The translations under genes and the position numbers were made by a program. This document shows, piece by piece, positions 1 through 6,346 of a DNA stretch of 8,278 bases (the stretch's first letter is position 1; each line of letters starts with the position of its first letter). Origin of the DNA: Cyanobacteria bacterium UBA8803. Its GTDB lineage: Bacteria > Cyanobacteriota > Cyanobacteriia > Cyanobacteriales > Coleofasciculaceae. Under the pieces are notes generated by a model. It did no database searches. It was not told the origin of the DNA and saw only the letters and a program-made list of their open reading frames with translations. Where the stretch lies: NCBI GenBank assembly GCA_003505715.1, contig DNXU01000389.1, positions 8,735 to 17,012 of the forward strand, in the 5' to 3' direction.

Positions 1-42
1 ATTACCAATTACCAATCACCAATCACCAATTACCAATTACCA
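1..42. repeat. Heptamer tandem repeat array (ATTACCA/ATCACCA), six units
   Basis: Six exact 7-base units run from the window edge: ATTACCA twice, ATCACCA twice, then ATTACCA twice, so the array may continue further left. Short tandemly repeated heptamers of this kind are known from filamentous cyanobacterial genomes. The stop codon of dndD (TAA on the minus strand, 37-39) and its last Trp codon (40-42) lie inside the array, so the repeat supplies the end of that gene. Bases 27-46 are an exact reverse complement of 2038-2057 on the other side of dndD. Confidence 0.9.
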
Positions 43-2022
43 AAAATAACCTGGTTCTATCCGGGTTTGGCGTTGGGCTGGATCGTACTCTAGGAGGTAT
101 TCGCGGGCGATCGCATCTTGTTTTCTCAGGGTTTCGACTTCTGTTTTACCGATTTCGGTATCTGTAGAAAGTAGGATGACTTGATGGCTGACTCCGGGGA
201 AGTAGCGTTCAACGAGGTTGTGGCGGTGGGAGGAGTCGAGGCGTCCGAGGGGGGTGTCGATGGCGATGGGGAGTTGGCGTCCCGAGACGCGGGCGAGTCC
301 CCAAAGAAAGGCGATCGCGAGGAGTTGTTTTTCTCCTGCTGAGAGGCGGTGTTTGGGGACTGGTTGGCCTTGGGGGTCGTAGAGGGATAGGCTGAAGGTG
401 TGGGTGTCGATGGCGACTCGATGCACTAGGTCGTTTTTTTGCAGGAGATAGCGGAAGCACTCGGTTACTTCAAGTTCTAATTTATTCAGTTTTTTGAGGG
501 TTAGTTTCTCGCGAAAGAGTTTTAGGGTAGCTTTGACTTTGCCGACAGAGGCAATGACATGTTCGTTGTTCCTCAGCTTGATGGCGTCTTCGGTATAGTC
601 TTCAACTTCATCCTTGGTTTTTTTTATGGCTCGGTCTAATTCATGGTAACGGTGCTTGAGGGTCTCGTGGGCGGCTTTGAGTTTAGCGAGTTTATTTTGG
701 GTATTTATAACTTCATTTTTTAATTGTTCGTAGGCTTCAGGGGGTGCAGCGGTGGCAAGTTGTCGATCTAGGAAATCGATTTCAATTTCTAGTTTTGCTA
801 GTTCCTCTTGTTTTTCTTGGGCTTTGAGGGTAACGGCTTTGATTTCATAGTTAAGGAGGGTGTCGAGTTGGGCGAGCGCTTCGGGGTCGGCATTTAACCA
901 GGGGTCACCTTGAGCATCAATATCTTGCTGGAGTTTTTGATTTTCTTGGTTGATGAAGGTCTTGATTTTGGTGAGATGTTTGGACGCTAAGGCAATTTCG
1001 CTGAGATAATTCAACAGACGATCGTCTCGCTGTTGCACAACATCCCAAGCCATTTTGACCTGTTGTTGTTGGTTTTCTTGTTCGGCTTGGGATTTAGCTT
1101 GGTTGAGTAGGGGTGAGATTAAGGCAAGGGGGAGGGTGTTGGCGGCTAAGTTTCGTAGCGTTTGACGTGCTTGTTCGACTTGGGTAGTAAAGGTGCCGCG
1201 TTGGGTTTCGAGTTGGCTGCGTTCGCTGGCAATTTTGCCGCCTTCGTAGATGAATTTTTCCGAGGCTAGGCGTTGTTGTTCTTCTGCCTGTTTTACCTGT
1301 GCCTCTAGGGCGGCTAATTCTTGGATAACGGTTTCAAATGCTGCTTTTTGCTGTTTGAGTGTTTGTTCTAGTTCTTCTAGGGTGGCAAGCTGTTTGGCGT
1401 TAGCGATTTCTTTCCGCTTACGGCTGACGAGGATATCCAAATCGGCAGAGAGACGTTCGGCGAGTTCTAGTCCCAACAGGGATTGAATGGCGCTAACGAC
1501 TAGGGGGGGTGGGGTTTCAAGTTCGGCGAGTTCTTTAACCTGTTCGCCATCGAAGAGAAAGAGATTGGAAATGCCTAGGGGTAAAAGGTTTTCGATGTAG
1601 TCATCCCAGGTACTGGCTAGGGCTTTATCGGGCCATTCATCATCAAGAAGAATGCCGAGGGTATCTTTACCGTCTTTGAGGTCTTTATGCCAATATCTAA
1701 CAATTCTTAAGGTGGTGGGTTTGTCTTCTTGAATAACTTCAAAGGCTAATTCGATGCGGGTATTTTCGGTGGGCGGGGTGTGGCGGTTGATGGACTGGAT
1801 GAGAAAGTCGCTATAGCCAAGGTTGACGCGGGTGGAACATTGGGCGCGTGAACCGTAGAGGGTGAGGCGAATGGCATCCATGAGGGTGGTTTTGCCGCCA
1901 CCGTTCATACCGCCGATCAGGATAATGGGGCGATCGCGAGGATTAGTTTCGGGGCGGAGGTTGATGACTTGCCGTCCTAGGTAGGGGCCGAAGTTTTGCA
2001 GGACGAGTTCTAGGAATATCAT
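37..2022 (-). CDS. dndD: DndD, SMC/Rad50-like ATPase of the DNA phosphorothioation system
   Basis: A 661-residue P-loop ATPase of the DndD type. In known Dnd systems DndD works with DndC (and DndE) in replacing a non-bridging DNA backbone oxygen with sulfur; its ATPase and nicking activity are thought to open or remodel the DNA. Visible motifs are Walker A (GGMNGGGKTT, about residues 37-46), the conserved LFLFDGEQVKEL stretch (about 154-165), a long Gln/Glu/Lys/Leu-rich coiled-coil region (about 200-540), the ABC signature LSAGEKQ (about 560), Walker B (LPIAIDTP, about 584-591) and a D-loop with LGRLD. No CxxC zinc hook is present, unlike Rad50. I chose the ATG at 2022 because conserved sequence starts there (MIFLELVLQNFG). 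Translation can be extended to a TTG at 2109, but those 29 residues are translated heptamer repeat and spacer. No good Shine-Dalgarno is seen. It lies 101 bases after dndC on the same strand, probably co-transcribed. The stop falls within a heptamer array. Confidence 0.93.
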   Translation of the reverse strand: MIFLELVLQNFGPYLGRQVINLRPETNPRDRPIILIGGMNGGGKTTLMDAIRLTLYGSRAQCSTRVNLGYSDFLIQSINRHTPPTENTRIELAFEVIQEDKPTTLRIVRYWHKDLKDGKDTLGILLDDEWPDKALASTWDDYIENLLPLGISNLFLFDGEQVKELAELETPPPLVVSAIQSLLGLELAERLSADLDILVSRKRKEIANAKQLATLEELEQTLKQQKAAFETVIQELAALEAQVKQAEEQQRLASEKFIYEGGKIASERSQLETQRGTFTTQVEQARQTLRNLAANTLPLALISPLLNQAKSQAEQENQQQQVKMAWDVVQQRDDRLLNYLSEIALASKHLTKIKTFINQENQKLQQDIDAQGDPWLNADPEALAQLDTLLNYEIKAVTLKAQEKQEELAKLEIEIDFLDRQLATAAPPEAYEQLKNEVINTQNKLAKLKAAHETLKHRYHELDRAIKKTKDEVEDYTEDAIKLRNNEHVIASVGKVKATLKLFREKLTLKKLNKLELEVTECFRYLLQKNDLVHRVAIDTHTFSLSLYDPQGQPVPKHRLSAGEKQLLAIAFLWGLARVSGRQLPIAIDTPLGRLDSSHRHNLVERYFPGVSHQVILLSTDTEIGKTEVETLRKQDAIAREYLLEYDPAQRQTRIEPGYFW

Positions 2023-2040
2023 GGTATCATGGAGGCTTTT

Positions 2041-2057
2041 TTGGTAATTGGTAATTG
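2041..2057. repeat. Short inverted heptamer array (TTGGTAA type), about 2.4 units
   Basis: TTGGTAA, TTGGTAA, TTG: the same heptamer family as at 1-42 but in the opposite orientation. It lies 18 bases upstream of the dndD start on the transcribed (minus) strand. Together with the preceding T run it forms a perfect 20-bp inverted repeat with 27-46, and a 15/17 inverted match with 2079-2095. Confidence 0.85.
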
Positions 2058-2095
2058 TACAAGAAGTTGACTTTTTCTCAATAACCAATAACCAA
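2041..2095 (-). promoter_or_regulatory. Possible dndC-dndD intercistronic hairpin
   Basis: Bases 2041-2057 can pair with 2079-2095 at 15 of 17 positions, leaving a 21-base loop. In the leftward transcript this stem falls between the dndC stop and the dndD start. It could affect RNA processing or relative expression of the two cistrons. There is no U-run after the stem in the direction of transcription, so a factor-independent terminator is unlikely. The pairing is seen directly; any function is inference. Confidence 0.4.
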
Positions 2096-2122
2096 TAACC
2101 AATAACCAATAACCAATAACCA
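2081..2122. repeat. Perfect heptamer tandem array (ATAACCA)x6
   Basis: Six identical ATAACCA units without mismatch, ending one base before the dndC stop codon (2124-2126). This variant differs at one base from the ATTACCA units at the left edge. Perfect identity of all six copies suggests recent expansion or slippage, so copy number may vary between strains. Read on the minus strand it gives an open frame with TTG codons that extends dndD artificially. Confidence 0.92.
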
Positions 2123-2123
2123 G

Positions 2124-3740
2124 TTAATCATCGTTATTTTCATCTCCTAACACCTGAGCTGGAAATTTTAAGCTAGCCCAGGTTAGTTGTTTGGCTGGTT
2201 CGCTGCGAGTTTTATCGAGAACTTCGCGGATGTCGTTAACTTCAGCTGTGTTCTCTTTGACGGCTTTGAGGGTATTTTTGATGTCTCTTTGATAGTGGGC
2301 ATTCTGAATGGCTTCATCTTGAGAGCGAGAACTGCTAGCAAAGCATTTGTCTAAAGCTTCGTAGATGCCGCGTCGTGATTTGGTGTAATACTGGCGTTCT
2401 GTATCTAGCAGTTTGGCCATTAGTTCGAGGTGCATTTTATCGTCATCACAGATTTCTGCAAGTACCGCCCATTCATCGCTGCCGAGGAGTATTTTCTCAG
2501 CATTGGGGCGGGGATCTTGGAAGGGTTCGCCTGTGGCTTCCTCGTAAATGCGGGGTAAGCTGTCGTCGAATTCGTGTTTTTCTTCCAGCCAGATGCGGCG
2601 AATTTCGCTGAGTTCTTCCGGGGTAATTAGGGTGATGTTGCGCATCTCTGGAGGAGCAGTGTGGCGAATTTGGGTTTGGGCTTCTAGAACTCGTTTTAAC
2701 CAGTATTCCCGCCATTCTTTTTTGTAAGGGCCGGGGATAGGTTCGACGGAAGTTTCTCCGTCTACGTTGCGTTCAAATAGTTCGACTTTGCCGTAGATGC
2801 GGCGGAAGTCTCTTTTGTGGCGATCGTCTTGAATATCTAGTTCATTGCGAATATCCAGTAGAGGCTGCATCCACTCTTTTTCTTCGTCATTCTGAATCAT
2901 TGCCTCCATAGATTTATCTTTATTTACCATTGTGCAAACCCAACAGCCAAAGCGGGAATCTCCGCAGCTAGGGGTAGAGGTATCTACTACTAAAGGACAT
3001 TCATTATCGGTAGTAGCGCCTCGATACATGACAAATAGGTCTTTGTTACTGTGTCCCCAAGGGTTTTGCCACTGCATCAGATATAACCAAACTTCATCAT
3101 CACGCCAGTCTTCAATAGGGCTGTAAATTAGAGAGTTGGGTAAGCGAGCATTAGGACTTAGGCGATCGCGTAGTCTACCCGCTTCATGGTTTTTCATTGT
3201 TGCTGCACGTTTGGCGCTTTCTGCTTTGCGAGTACCTAGGACAACAATAGTTTCACCGTGAACTCTAACTTTATCGCGAATAAAATAGTTAACAGGCTCT
3301 ATTTTCAAGCGATCAGTACACCAACGAAACCCAATACGAGGTGCTGGGTAGCCTTTCCCTATTAAGTTCACCCAGAATGTGTTTTTAACTGCCGGATTAA
3401 GCAGGTGTGGTTCAATTGGCATTTCTTGCTCTTGAGCAGCTAACTTTAGCTGCTCTAAGGATTGGCGAACCCATGTAGAAACTATGGGGTTTTCTACTTG
3501 GGTATCTGTTGTAATTACATAAATACTTTTAGTACGTTTTCTCACAGGAAGAGCAGCGATCGCAGACCAGATTAACTGCAATACTGCCGTGCTGTCTTTC
3601 CCCCATGATACGCCAATAATCCAGGGTATATCATCAAGACAGTATAAGTCCTGAATTTCTTTATTCAGCTTTTCTATGTCTTCCACTAACTCTGCCACAG
3701 TACGCGGCGGAAAGAGGGATGTCTGCTGGATTTCTACCAT
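2124..3740 (-). CDS. dndC: DndC, PAPS-reductase-like sulfur-transfer enzyme of DNA phosphorothioation
   Basis: A 538-residue protein of the DndC family, related to PAPS reductases and ATP pyrophosphatases. In studied systems DndC carries an Fe-S cluster, hydrolyses ATP to AMP and pyrophosphate, and passes sulfur from a cysteine desulfurase to the DNA backbone. The PP-loop is seen as GVSWGKDST (residues 43-51). Candidate cluster or sulfur-relay cysteines are C141 (RWCTDRLK), C248 (ECPLVV) and C259, C266, C269 (PSCGDSRFGCWVC). A downstream WRDDEVW stretch (212-218) is typical of the PAPS-reductase fold. The C-terminal half is charged and helical. The ATG at 3740 fits the usual N-terminus and has only a weak GAG upstream. 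It is the first gene of the leftward dndCD unit and is divergent from dndB across 290 bases. No dndA is adjacent, so sulfur would have to come from a desulfurase encoded elsewhere. No frameshift is seen. Confidence 0.95.
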   Translation of the reverse strand: MVEIQQTSLFPPRTVAELVEDIEKLNKEIQDLYCLDDIPWIIGVSWGKDSTAVLQLIWSAIAALPVRKRTKSIYVITTDTQVENPIVSTWVRQSLEQLKLAAQEQEMPIEPHLLNPAVKNTFWVNLIGKGYPAPRIGFRWCTDRLKIEPVNYFIRDKVRVHGETIVVLGTRKAESAKRAATMKNHEAGRLRDRLSPNARLPNSLIYSPIEDWRDDEVWLYLMQWQNPWGHSNKDLFVMYRGATTDNECPLVVDTSTPSCGDSRFGCWVCTMVNKDKSMEAMIQNDEEKEWMQPLLDIRNELDIQDDRHKRDFRRIYGKVELFERNVDGETSVEPIPGPYKKEWREYWLKRVLEAQTQIRHTAPPEMRNITLITPEELSEIRRIWLEEKHEFDDSLPRIYEEATGEPFQDPRPNAEKILLGSDEWAVLAEICDDDKMHLELMAKLLDTERQYYTKSRRGIYEALDKCFASSSRSQDEAIQNAHYQRDIKNTLKAVKENTAEVNDIREVLDKTRSEPAKQLTWASLKFPAQVLGDENNDD

Positions 3741-3762
3741 ATTTTAGAACTCATCAATGATT

Positions 3763-3812
3763 TGGTAGCCTGCGTAGGCAGGTGCGTGTTTGTGTAGCTG
3801 CGATTTCAACCG
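3763..3812. repeat. Probable dispersed cyanobacterial intergenic repeat
   Basis: This stretch contains GCCTGCGTAGGC (3768-3779, 4-bp arms) followed by GTTTGTGTAGCTGCGATTTC and ending with AACCGCC. From memory it resembles intergenic repeats scattered through Nostoc-like genomes, with a GCCTGCGTAGGCAGG start and a TTTGTGTAGC(C/T)GCGA middle. Only the short dyad and GC-rich composition can be shown here; family membership is from recollection. It sits in the 5' leader of dndC. Confidence 0.4.
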
Positions 3813-3851
3813 CCCTATTGAGCATAGTGGTTAATTTTACTTTCACTATTA

Positions 3852-3874
3852 GCCAGGGATTTTCAATCCCTGGC
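3852..3874. promoter_or_regulatory. Perfect 10-bp-stem hairpin between dndC and dndB
   Basis: GCCAGGGATT and AATCCCTGGC are exact inverted copies separated by only three bases (TTC). The dyad lies 111 bases upstream of the dndC start and 156 bases upstream of dndB. No T-run follows on either strand, which argues against a simple terminator. It may be an operator, a transcript stabiliser, or part of a small dispersed palindromic repeat. The structure is certain, the role is not. Confidence 0.6.
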
Positions 3875-3947
3875 AAGGTAATTCTGTTGCAACTATATAC
3901 ATTAGTACGGTTGGAATATAACCCTGTGACCTCAGTATGGCATATCT

Positions 3948-3965
3948 TAAGTTTTTAAAAACTTA
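3948..3965. promoter_or_regulatory. Perfect 18-bp AT-rich palindrome, candidate operator
   Basis: TAAGTTTTTAAAAACTTA is fully self-complementary. It ends two bases before a TTGACA box on the dndB strand. A second, imperfect dyad of similar sequence is centred 42 bases (about four helical turns) further on. This layout suits a dimeric or cooperative regulator. DndB homologues are reported to repress dnd promoters, so DndB or an unlinked repressor could bind here. Binding is inference. Confidence 0.5.
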
Positions 3966-3967
3966 GA

Positions 3968-3996
3968 TTGACATTAAAATATTCAATTGTTAGTTT
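3968..3996 (+). promoter_or_regulatory. Candidate dndB promoter (TTGACA -35, weak -10)
   Basis: A consensus -35 hexamer TTGACA is at 3968-3973. At 17-base spacing the -10 position is TAGTTT (3991-3996), which keeps the first T and A but is otherwise weak. Transcription would start near 4003 and leave a leader of about 28 bases. An alternative -10, TATAAA at 4017-4022, lies too close to the ATG for a normal leader and lacks a good -35. Confidence 0.4.
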
Positions 3997-4008
3997 TTTA
4001 AAAATAAC
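3989..4008. promoter_or_regulatory. Imperfect AT-rich dyad over the dndB -10/start region
   Basis: Twenty bases from GTTAG to ATAAC match their own reverse complement at 16 of 20 positions. They share the TTAG-T5-A5 look of the perfect palindrome at 3948-3965. It overlaps the candidate -10 and start site of dndB, where a bound repressor would block polymerase. AT-rich dyads arise easily by chance, so confidence is modest. Confidence 0.35.
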
Positions 4009-4030
4009 TCTAGTCTTATAAAACTCAGCC

Positions 4031-5659
4031 ATGACCAGCGCCAATGACCCAACGGCTGATATTGCCAGTCAAATCCTGGAACAAGAAAGCCGGGAACGAC
4101 GGGCGCTAGCCTTATTACTGGATCGGTATCTGGCTCGGGGCGATCGCCTCGTAGTCCAAAAAACTCAGATGGGTAGTACTGAGGCGTTTATCGGCTCGGT
4201 CACCCTAGAATGGTTGGATAGTCGAGTGCGCTTTGCTTCTCAACTGCCGCTGTTCCGGCAAAAGTTTGACCCCCAGACTGATAACGTGGTTAGGGACGAG
4301 GAAACCGTAGATGAAATTTTCCAACGTCCTCTAGATTGGTCGCGTCAGGCAGCGCTGACTCAGTATTTGGCGGCGCGAAAGTTTCATAAGTTTCCGGCAG
4401 TTCTGGTTGTTCATAGTCTGCCTTGGGTGGATAATCCTCAAGCGCCAGAGTGGGATAGTCAAGGGCGGGCGATCGCCTCTGCTACGGATTTTATTCCTTT
4501 GGACAAAAACGAGACGGTAGGACTTTTGGATGTTTCGGGCAAGGTGGCAATTTTTGCTTTAGATGGTCAGCACCGACTGATGGGAGTTCAGGGTTTAATG
4601 ACATTGCTCAAAACGGGTAGGCTACAGCGGTACAACAAATCGAAAAAACCTGTCGGTGGTGTTATTACTCTGGACGACCTGATTGAGGAATATCAATTAG
4701 ATGCGGCTTACTTGCAAAGCTTAGCTCAGGAAAAAATTGGGATTGAGTTTATTCCGGCAGTGGTGAAGGGAGAAACCAGGGCAGAAGCGCGGCGGCGGGT
4801 GCGATCGATTTTTGTTCATGTTAACTTGATGGCCTTACGGTTGAGTAAGGGGCAGTTAGCGCTGCTTAATGAAAATGATGGGTTTTCTATTGTGGCCAGA
4901 AAGGTAGCAGTCAGCCATCCTTTATTAAAAGAGGTGGAGGGGCGAAATCCCCGCGTCAATTGGGATAGTGCCACGGTTGCCGCCAAATCAACGGTTTTAA
5001 CGACTCTTCAGGCGTTGAATGAAATGTCTGAGCGGTATTTAGAATATAAATTTCCGCACTGGCAACCGTCGGAGAAAAAGGGTTTAATTCCCATGCGTCC
5101 TGAGGATGAGGAACTAGAGGAAGGACTTGGGGCATTTAATCAGCTTTTTGACCATTTAGCTAACCTCCCCAGCTATCAAAGACTGGCACAGGGGGTAGAG
5201 ACGCCTAAATTGCGTCGATTTAGTTTTGAAAGGGATGGGGGCGAAGGTAATATTTTGTTCCGTCCCGTCGGCCAAGTTGCTTTAGCGCAAGGGTTGGGAA
5301 TTTTGGTATTCCGCCAGGGGTTCTCGCTGGCAGGCATTTTTGAGAAACTACATAAGTATGATGCCGAGGGGGGATTTAGTCGGATGGAGACTCCTCAGTC
5401 GCTGTGGTATGGCGTGTTGTACGACCCGAATAAAAAGCGAGTGCTGGTTTCAGGCCGGGATTTAGCGGCCAGATTGATTGTCTATATTATTGCTGGTATT
5501 GAGGATGGTATGGAGCGTGCCCAATTGCGGCGGGAAGTGGCTGAAGCCAGAACTATTGAAGGGAGAGCTGTGGGGTTTAATGGCAAATTTGTTAAGCCTA
5601 GGGAGGTTGGGCTGCCGGGAGTTTTGGATTATGGTACTTGTAGAGGCTCCTCGCTGTGA
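4031..5659 (+). CDS. dndB: DndB-like DGQHR-domain protein, probable regulator of the dnd locus (long form)
   Basis: A 542-residue protein with the hallmark motif DGQHR at residues 178-182 (context IFALDGQHRLMGVQGL), which defines the DGQHR/DndB family. In Salmonella the homologue is a transcriptional repressor of the modification operon and limits phosphorothioation; a direct role in DNA modification has not been shown to be essential. Other visible stretches are a hydrophobic strand KFPAVLVVHSLPWV just before residue 135, a basic helix with EARRRVRSIFVHVNLMALRLSKGQ after the core, and a C-terminal region of about 200 residues with GFSLAGIFEKLHKYD. From memory, characterised DndB proteins are about 350-380 residues, so this one has extra sequence at both ends. 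It is divergent from dndC rather than in the same operon, so its promoter and that of dndC share one region. There is no clear Shine-Dalgarno before the ATG. Assignment to the DGQHR family is firm; the dndB name rests on family plus neighbourhood. Confidence 0.88.
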   Translation: MTSANDPTADIASQILEQESRERRALALLLDRYLARGDRLVVQKTQMGSTEAFIGSVTLEWLDSRVRFASQLPLFRQKFDPQTDNVVRDEETVDEIFQRPLDWSRQAALTQYLAARKFHKFPAVLVVHSLPWVDNPQAPEWDSQGRAIASATDFIPLDKNETVGLLDVSGKVAIFALDGQHRLMGVQGLMTLLKTGRLQRYNKSKKPVGGVITLDDLIEEYQLDAAYLQSLAQEKIGIEFIPAVVKGETRAEARRRVRSIFVHVNLMALRLSKGQLALLNENDGFSIVARKVAVSHPLLKEVEGRNPRVNWDSATVAAKSTVLTTLQALNEMSERYLEYKFPHWQPSEKKGLIPMRPEDEELEEGLGAFNQLFDHLANLPSYQRLAQGVETPKLRRFSFERDGGEGNILFRPVGQVALAQGLGILVFRQGFSLAGIFEKLHKYDAEGGFSRMETPQSLWYGVLYDPNKKRVLVSGRDLAARLIVYIIAGIEDGMERAQLRREVAEARTIEGRAVGFNGKFVKPREVGLPGVLDYGTCRGSSL

Positions 5660-5704
5660 AGATATAGCAGTCGCCACAAGTGTTAGGACATTTTTCTGTT
5701 GCCC

Positions 5705-5783
5705 GTTCCCCGTTAAGAGTTCCCTTTGAAGCTAAGTAGGGCTTGCTGAAAAAATCTTTTGGTGGGGGTAGGGAACGGGGAAC
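5705..5783. repeat. 10-bp inverted repeat between convergent genes
   Basis: GTTCCCCGTT (5705-5714) and AACGGGGAAC (5774-5783) are exact inverted copies with a 59-base interior. The 222-base gap between the dndB stop and the end of the leftward helix-turn-helix gene holds no other gene that I can see. GTTCCCCGTTCCC-like short repeats are common in cyanobacterial intergenic DNA. The interior includes AGGGCTTGCTGAAAAAA (from 5737), which vaguely recalls an insertion-sequence end, but no partner end is visible. The interior is too long for a standard terminator hairpin. Confidence 0.5.
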
Positions 5784-5881
5784 TATTAACAGTTTTCAGG
5801 TGGCTTTAACTCAAAATTACCTTTGCCTTCAGATACTCGCTCTAAACGCGATCGCATCTGTTAGCTGATAACGGGAGTAGT

Positions 5882-6346
5882 TTAGGCAGTTTTCAAGGGT
5901 GCAACAACCATAATAGTAGTTTTTGGTTGAATTGAAATTCCCAAAACCTCACTGATTTCGATCAATTGCATCAGTGTTGCTGATTCATACTCTCTATCTT
6001 CATATCGCTGAAGCATACTCTCTTCAATTCCCAGGCGTTCAGCCAGTTCATCCTGGCTAATTTTGGCAGCAATACGGGCTTGAATCAGAACGCGGGGTAG
6101 CTCAGAAAGAGCATCAATTTCAAAGACGATTGGTTCACTCTCATCCCGATTAATTAGAGCTTCATACTCCTGCATCTGGGAGGTAAAGTCATCTAGCAGA
6201 CTCTGCACTCCATCTACATTAAGCTGCCACATAATAGGATTGGTTTTCTTCAAGTCATTATCGGGTGCGTTTAGCAGTGCCAACACCCGTTCAAACCCCT
6301 CAATACGCTCTTTAGTTACTTGGTACTCTAAATCATTTAAAATCAC
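5882..6346 (-). CDS. XRE-family helix-turn-helix protein, probable antitoxin or repressor
   Basis: About 154 residues with an XRE/Cro-type helix-turn-helix in the C-terminal half (about residues 83-143: LIQARIAAKISQDELAERLG, then ESMLQRYEDREYESATLMQL and LGISI). The N-terminal 75 residues are helical and acidic and may contact the partner protein. I prefer the GTG at 6346: it overlaps the upstream stop as GTGA and has GAGG eight bases ahead. A GTG at 6355 would add three residues but has no spaced ribosome binding site. The tight overlap implies translational coupling with the nucleotidyltransferase gene upstream. HTH proteins paired this way often neutralise the first gene product and repress their own operon. 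The helix-turn-helix is clear; the antitoxin role is inferred from the arrangement. The gene converges on dndB. Confidence 0.85.
   Translation of the reverse strand: MILNDLEYQVTKERIEGFERVLALLNAPDNDLKKTNPIMWQLNVDGVQSLLDDFTSQMQEYEALINRDESEPIVFEIDALSELPRVLIQARIAAKISQDELAERLGIEESMLQRYEDREYESATLMQLIEISEVLGISIQPKTTIMVVAPLKTA

Noticed and set aside
209..460. Minus-strand frame rich in Pro, Arg and His inside dndD
   Set aside because: Low-complexity shadow of dndD in another frame of the same strand.
1250..1486. Plus-strand Cys/Ser/Arg-rich frame
   Set aside because: Antisense shadow of the DndD coiled-coil region.
2023..2109. N-terminal extension of DndD from a TTG at 2109
   Set aside because: The 29 extra residues are translated heptamer repeat and spacer with no family match; conserved DndD sequence begins at the ATG at 2022.
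1..2122. CRISPR-like repeats
   Set aside because: The repeats are contiguous seven-base units without spacers, so they are tandem heptamer arrays and not CRISPR.
2375..2715. Frames on both strands within dndC
   Set aside because: Arg/Cys/His-rich compositions and full overlap with a clearly conserved gene.
5462..5729. Small frames on both strands around the dndB 3' end
   Set aside because: They overlap the end of dndB, have no ribosome binding site and no recognisable domain.
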